From Deltaproteobacteria bacterium (GTDB lineage: Bacteria > Desulfobacterota > Syntrophia > Syntrophales > UBA2185), in the NCBI GenBank assembly GCA_026388495.1, contig JAPLJQ010000250.1, positions 1-9,184 on the forward strand: a stretch of DNA of 9,184 bases, given 5' to 3'. This document shows positions 6,488-9,184 of the stretch, one piece after another. Both the position numbers and the translations under genes were made by a program. Below the pieces are notes generated by a model, which saw nothing but the letters and a program-made list of their open reading frames with translations, did not search any database and was not told the origin of the DNA. Numbering within the stretch: position 1 is the stretch's first letter; every line of letters begins with the position of its first letter.

Positions 6488-7036
6488 TCATGCCTCCGCT
6501 CCGATTTCCTTCAGACCCTCTGTGACATGGCTCCTGATGAAATTCAGAACATCGACATGATTAATTGGTATATCTTCAATTTCCTTTTTAATTTCTCGAG
6601 TATCTAAAATGTACGACTGGCCGTTACGGCGGTGACGGTAAATAAATTCGATGTCAGGATCTCCCGCAATTAATGTGACCATCGTACCTGATATGTCCCC
6701 AAGGGGTTGTCTGTCTATGTGACTGAGTTTGAAATCAACAGCAACCCTCGTCCCTTCACCTCCCTTCGATTCGATAATAAATTTGCCTTCTGTTTTTTCT
6801 GCGGCCTGAGCAAGCATCGGAAGTCCCAAACCGACGTTGCGAACCGTTTTTGTTGTAAAAAATGGGTCTGTAACTTTTTTTAAGACATCTTCGCTCATCC
6901 CGGATCCGTTATCCCGTATATCCAGAGACAAGATGTCTTTTGCCGTGTCTTCCGTAATATCAATGTTTACGATGCTGGCCCCGGCACGAGTGGAATTTTC
7001 TACGATATCCAGGATATGAAGAGACAGTTCTAACAA
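6488..7036 (-). CDS. Stand-alone GHKL ATP-binding protein (histidine-kinase-like ATPase)
   Basis: 182 residues with a complete Bergerat fold. N-box ENSTRAGA (13-20), G1 box DNGSGM (42-47), PFFTTK lid segment (59-64), G2 GLGLPM (69-74), and GEGT (93-96). Unlike sensor kinases it has no transmembrane segment, sensor, HAMP or phospho-accepting His domain. About 75 residues of unrecognised sequence follow the ATPase fold (from LSHIDRQPL, 105). The N-box resembles that of MutL-type proteins as well as kinases. The start is TTG at 7034-7036: AGGAG, embedded at the stop codon of the PHP gene, lies 6 nt upstream, and only 3 nt separate the two genes, so translation is probably coupled. Role unknown. 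Position in the hydrogenase operon suggests a regulatory protein kinase or ATP-dependent switch acting on the enzyme or on the DRTGG proteins, by inference only. Confidence 0.85.
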   Translation of the reverse strand: MLELSLHILDIVENSTRAGASIVNIDITEDTAKDILSLDIRDNGSGMSEDVLKKVTDPFFTTKTVRNVGLGLPMLAQAAEKTEGKFIIESKGGEGTRVAVDFKLSHIDRQPLGDISGTMVTLIAGDPDIEFIYRHRRNGQSYILDTREIKKEIEDIPINHVDVLNFIRSHVTEGLKEIGAEA

Positions 7037-7039
7037 TCC

Positions 7040-7777
7040 TTACTCCTGAATATACCTTCCTTCACAATGCTCAAAGGCCATTTTCAACTCTGAAACCGTA
7101 CTGTTTTCAAGGACAATATTCGTTACCCCTTGACCGATATCCCTTATGAAATGGGCATCCGATGATTCAACCAAAGGATAACGGGACAATTCCGGATATT
7201 TCAAACGGGCATTTTTTATTCCTGTCCGATGCGTTATTTCAAGGGCATCAAAAGGAATATCCGGATCTATAAAACCCAACTGACTGATGATACTGAAGCT
7301 TTCCCGATCAATATGCGATGCGATGACAAGTCCTCCGAAACAGTGAACGTGTTGAATGACATCGTGTAATGAAAGTCTGGTCGCTCCGAGAAGAAATCTG
7401 TCGTTAAAACCTTCAACCTCATCAAGATCGTTGATGATGGCCTGGCATCCGAAGAGTTCTTCTCTATTCATGCCGGAAAGATGGGCATAAATAATATCCT
7501 GAATCGTCATCAGGTTATCCAGCGTATCAAAAAGAGCCAGCACGTGAACTTCTTCACTGCTTGTTATTTCCATCCCCGGGAGGACCGTCAGTGGTTTTCC
7601 TTCCGCTGCCCTCATGACAAACTGAACGTTTTCCGAGGCGTTATGATCGCAGATTGCGATGATGTCCAGTTTTTCAGCAATTGCTCTTTCAACAACAGCG
7701 CTCGGGTACATATCGAGATCGCCGCAGGGAGACAGGCATGTATGGACATGAAGATCGCAGCGATACACCCTGAGCAT
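7040..7777 (-). CDS. PHP-domain metal-dependent hydrolase/phosphoesterase
   Basis: 245 residues forming a nearly bare PHP domain. Metal-binding motifs are DLHVHT (8-13), CDHN (43-46) with D44 and H45, E70 in PGMEI, H78 in EVHVL, H155 in ASHIDR and D207/H209 in SSDAHF. All positions expected for a trinuclear metal site of the TrpH/YciV-like PHP family appear present, so it should be an active phosphoesterase. The substrate is unknown; relatives act on nucleotides, nucleotide 3',5'-bisphosphates, RNA ends or histidinol phosphate. The ATG at 7775-7777 is preceded by only a weak GGA at 8 nt, plus a hairpin further upstream. It lies in the regulatory block between a DRTGG gene and a GHKL ATPase gene. 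A role as a phosphatase or nucleotide hydrolase that counters the ATPases is a guess from context. Cysteines C7, C14, C18 cluster around the first metal motif. Confidence 0.88.
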   Translation of the reverse strand: MLRVYRCDLHVHTCLSPCGDLDMYPSAVVERAIAEKLDIIAICDHNASENVQFVMRAAEGKPLTVLPGMEITSSEEVHVLALFDTLDNLMTIQDIIYAHLSGMNREELFGCQAIINDLDEVEGFNDRFLLGATRLSLHDVIQHVHCFGGLVIASHIDRESFSIISQLGFIDPDIPFDALEITHRTGIKNARLKYPELSRYPLVESSDAHFIRDIGQGVTNIVLENSTVSELKMAFEHCEGRYIQE

Positions 7778-7792
7778 TCAATTAATCCATAA

Positions 7793-7827
7793 AGAGAAAA
7801 GACCAAGATGAACAAGGTCTCTTCTCT
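7793..7827 (-). promoter_or_regulatory. Hairpin in the leader of the PHP gene
   Basis: Segments 7793-7804 and 7816-7827 form a 12-bp stem with an 11-nt loop. The one mismatch on the plus strand (A7799/C7821) becomes a G-U wobble in the minus-strand RNA, so the stem is complete only in the transcribed orientation. It occupies the 67-nt gap between the DRTGG gene and the PHP gene, ending about 16 nt before the PHP start codon. The downstream sequence (TTATGGATT) lacks a U-tract, so termination is unlikely. Confidence 0.5.
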
Positions 7828-7844
7828 GATTCACTGTCAGTTGA

Positions 7845-8186
7845 TCAGCTTTCTTTGTTTAATAAATGATATATCCTCCCAATGACCTCAAAACTGGGTA
7901 AGTCAGAGACCATTATGGGGATTCCTTCCTTTACGGCTTTTTCAATGGTATCCTGGGCCGGCTCGCAACCTTGGACAAGAACAATACCGGCATGATCTTT
8001 CAGGCTGGCTACGGCAACAATATTCTGATGAACCTGACGGGTAACCCAGATATTTCCTTCCTTGCTGTTTCCCATGACGTCGCTCAGCAGGTCTCCTGCA
8101 TAACCGCCCCGCACTTCCGTTTTGAGCTTATCATCGCCGGACCGGACCTTCAAATTCAAGGCTTTGACAATTGATTCCAAATCCAC
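7845..8186 (-). CDS. DRTGG-domain protein (second copy)
   Basis: 113 residues made of a single DRTGG-type domain, the fold also related to the N-terminal domain of HPr kinase and inserted in some phosphotransacetylases. Recognisable segments are GGYAGDLLSDVMG (27-39), a central Gly/Val-rich core, and IPIMVSDLPSFEVIGRIY near the C-terminus. It is too short to hold a kinase domain, although such proteins are often labelled serine kinase. No transmembrane segment; cytosolic. The start is GTG at 8184-8186, with AAGGA 9 nt upstream; no ATG fits. It aligns along its whole length with the DRTGG protein at 8663-9025 (shared DL-SDV, IPI, FE-x-x-GR), so the two are paralogues flanking an ATPase gene. 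Function is unproven; a ligand- or nucleotide-sensing regulator of the hydrogenase is inferred from repeated linkage of such genes to hyd operons. Confidence 0.82.
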   Translation of the reverse strand: MDLESIVKALNLKVRSGDDKLKTEVRGGYAGDLLSDVMGNSKEGNIWVTRQVHQNIVAVASLKDHAGIVLVQGCEPAQDTIEKAVKEGIPIMVSDLPSFEVIGRIYHLLNKES

Positions 8187-8213
8187 GCTATCTGATCCTT
8201 TCCCTCATGTGTT

Positions 8214-8654
8214 TCAGGAACAACCGTTCGTTTTTATGATCATTTTGAGGTACGTGCCCTTTCCAACTTCAGAGTTGATCTGGAATATATCCGAGAAGCT
8301 CTTGATATTGCACAGACCCATCCCGGCGCCGAAACCCATTTCCCTGATTTTATCTGTCGCCGTGGAATATCCCGGCTGCATGGCAAGCGTGATATCCGGT
8401 ATACCCTGACCTTCGTCGATGGCTTCTATCATGACGCTGTCAACAACGACGCGCAGACGGATCATCCCTTTTTTTGCATAGGAAACGATATTGATTTCCG
8501 ATTCATAAGCGACAAGGCTTACTTTGCGGACAATATCACTGGAAAGGCCCATCTGTTTCAGGATCGCTTTAATGCTGCTTGAGACCTCTCCCGCATGGTC
8601 AAAATTTCCGCCGATGACGGCAAAACTGCCTTCATACAAGGGCTTTTCATTCAC
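8214..8654 (-). CDS. RsbT/RsbW-like serine kinase-type ATPase (anti-sigma-factor family)
   Basis: 146 residues, a minimal Bergerat ATPase of the HATPase_c_2 type found in RsbT, RsbW and SpoIIAB. N-box with E51 and N55 (AYESEINIV), G1 DEGQGIPD (80-87), glycine-rich lid GFGAGMGLCNIK (107-118) and GKGT (131-134). The lid is closest to RsbT-like switch kinases, which phosphorylate STAS proteins. No sigma factor or STAS antagonist is in the window, so the partner is unknown; the neighbouring DRTGG proteins are candidates. The start is GTG at 8652-8654, 8 nt after the stop of the upstream gene, with an in-frame stop just before it. An ATG at 8648-8650 is in another frame. No good Shine-Dalgarno site is visible, so translation is probably coupled to the upstream gene. 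Similar small kinases accompany hyd operons in other anaerobes, from memory. Confidence 0.86.
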   Translation of the reverse strand: MNEKPLYEGSFAVIGGNFDHAGEVSSSIKAILKQMGLSSDIVRKVSLVAYESEINIVSYAKKGMIRLRVVVDSVMIEAIDEGQGIPDITLAMQPGYSTATDKIREMGFGAGMGLCNIKSFSDIFQINSEVGKGTYLKMIIKTNGCS

Positions 8655-8662
8655 GATGGTAT

Positions 8663-9025
8663 CTATTTAATGCCTACTTTCTCTATACAGCCTTTGATTC
8701 CCTTTGAGAATAAACGTCCTGCGATTTCAAAAAGAATGTATTTCGTTGTCAGAATCGGGATACTCAGTTCCTCTGCCAGTTGGAATGTTTCCGGGGATGG
8801 CCTTTTCCCGCGACCCATGATGACAGCCGCGATATCAAGGACATCTGCCGTTCTCACGACCTGCGGATTGGTTAATCCCGTAATTAAAAGACTGCCTGCT
8901 GTTGCAAAAGCCAGTACATCACTCATCAGGTCGGCTACAAAAGCTGTTTTAACGTCCATATCCAGCTGATCTTCGCCGATGAGGACTTCCGCATCCAGAT
9001 ATTCCTTAATTTCGCGGAGGGTCAA
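8663..9025 (-). CDS. DRTGG-domain protein (first copy, first gene of the operon)
   Basis: 120 residues, a lone DRTGG-type domain: FVADLMSDVLAFATAG (29-44), VLDIAAVIMGRGKRP (62-76), and IPILTTKYILFEIAGRLF near the end, followed by a short basic tail (GIKGCIEKVGIK). Paralogous to the protein at 7845-8186. The start is TTG at 9023-9025: GGGGAG lies 7 nt upstream, and the N-terminus LREIKEYLDAEVL then aligns with that of its paralogue. It is the first gene after the promoter region and overlaps nothing. The function is not established for this family; a small-molecule or phosphorylation-dependent regulator paired with the adjacent ATPase is plausible. The paired arrangement DRTGG-ATPase-DRTGG is discussed as a finding. 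Confidence 0.82.
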   Translation of the reverse strand: MTLREIKEYLDAEVLIGEDQLDMDVKTAFVADLMSDVLAFATAGSLLITGLTNPQVVRTADVLDIAAVIMGRGKRPSPETFQLAEELSIPILTTKYILFEIAGRLFSKGIKGCIEKVGIK

Positions 9026-9032
9026 AGGTTGT

Positions 9033-9038
9033 CTCCCC
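9033..9038 (-). promoter_or_regulatory. Ribosome binding site deciding the TTG start of the first DRTGG gene
   Basis: The minus strand reads GGGGAG here, 7 nt before TTG at 9023-9025. No ATG or GTG is available in that frame nearby; an upstream CTG would place the site inside the gene. This supports the non-ATG start. Confidence 0.6.
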
Positions 9039-9115
9039 AGGGTATGATTTTGCAGGAAATGTATTTTTAAAAAGCATCAAAAATAGTCTACTGCGCCTAT
9101 AAAAATAACGGGACG

Positions 9116-9144
9116 CGATTACCATATGCGGGTGGTTATGTCAA
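9116..9144 (-). promoter_or_regulatory. Candidate sigma-70 promoter for the hydrogenase operon
   Basis: On the minus strand a perfect TTGACA -35 hexamer (9139-9144) is followed after exactly 17 bp by TAATCG (9116-9121), preceded by TGG, giving an extended -10 form. The -10 itself matches the consensus poorly. Transcription would begin near 9109, leaving a leader of about 84 nt before the TTG start at 9025. The rest of 9026-9184 is A/T-rich and holds no coding sequence that I can support. A TGTGATA heptamer (9154-9160) lies 9 nt upstream of the -35. Confidence 0.45.
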
Positions 9145-9184
9145 TACAATTTTTGTGATAAGTTTGTTTATTCCTTTGCACAAG

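Noticed and set aside
9139..9171. Rex (redox sensor) operator upstream of the operon, suggested by TTGTGATAAG
   Set aside because: Rex sites need an inverted TTGTGA-N6-TCACAA-like pair; the second half here reads TGTTTA, so only one half-site exists.
1..9184. CRISPR array, insertion sequence, tRNA or integrase signs
   Set aside because: No regularly spaced repeats, transposase-like protein, terminal inverted repeats or tRNA-like cloverleaf were seen on reading both strands.

Overview
The window reads as one minus-strand operon of a strict anaerobe. It encodes an [FeFe] hydrogenase of the HndABCD / HydABC (soluble, NAD(P)-linked, probably electron-bifurcating) type, preceded by a block of small regulatory genes. 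The base composition is moderate. The gene set (multi-subunit [FeFe] hydrogenase, DRTGG/ATPase/PHP cassette, aspartase next door) suits a fermentative, syntrophic or sulfate-reducing bacterium. I lean towards Desulfobacterota (Syntrophus-like) rather than Clostridia, but that placement is a guess from gene layout. No rRNA, tRNA, transposon or CRISPR array is visible.

Transcription runs from high to low coordinates. 9026-9184 is a leader with a plausible promoter (perfect TTGACA, 17-bp spacer, extended -10) and no gene. Five regulatory-type genes follow: a DRTGG protein (8663-9025), an RsbT/RsbW-like stand-alone ATPase (8214-8654), a second DRTGG protein (7845-8186), a PHP-domain metal hydrolase (7040-7777) and a second stand-alone GHKL ATPase (6488-7036). 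Four of these five start with GTG or TTG.

The structural genes come next, all with ATG starts: NuoE-like HndA (5947-6465), thioredoxin-fold ferredoxin HndB (5551-5919), a 1020-residue flavoprotein in the HndC position (2425-5487) and the catalytic subunit HndD/HydA (474-2270). A strong intrinsic terminator (399-437) closes the operon. Beyond it, in the same direction, is the 5' end of an aspartate ammonia-lyase gene (1-317) with its own upstream inverted repeat.

Inferred function: electrons enter or leave as NADH at the FMN of the NuoF-like module and pass through the iron-sulfur chain (HndA, HndB, N-terminal clusters of HydA) to the H-cluster, where H2 is made or oxidised. Two departures from the textbook complex stand out. 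The HndC-type subunit carries a whole GltD/NfnL-like FAD/NAD(P) module where the usual C-terminal 2[4Fe-4S] ferredoxin domain would be, giving the complex a second nucleotide site that looks NADP-type. The H-cluster pocket of HydA has a changed cysteine pattern (TSCSPGW in L1, an extra Cys in L3). Two hairpins between hndC and hydA and one before the PHP gene suggest RNA-level control inside the operon.
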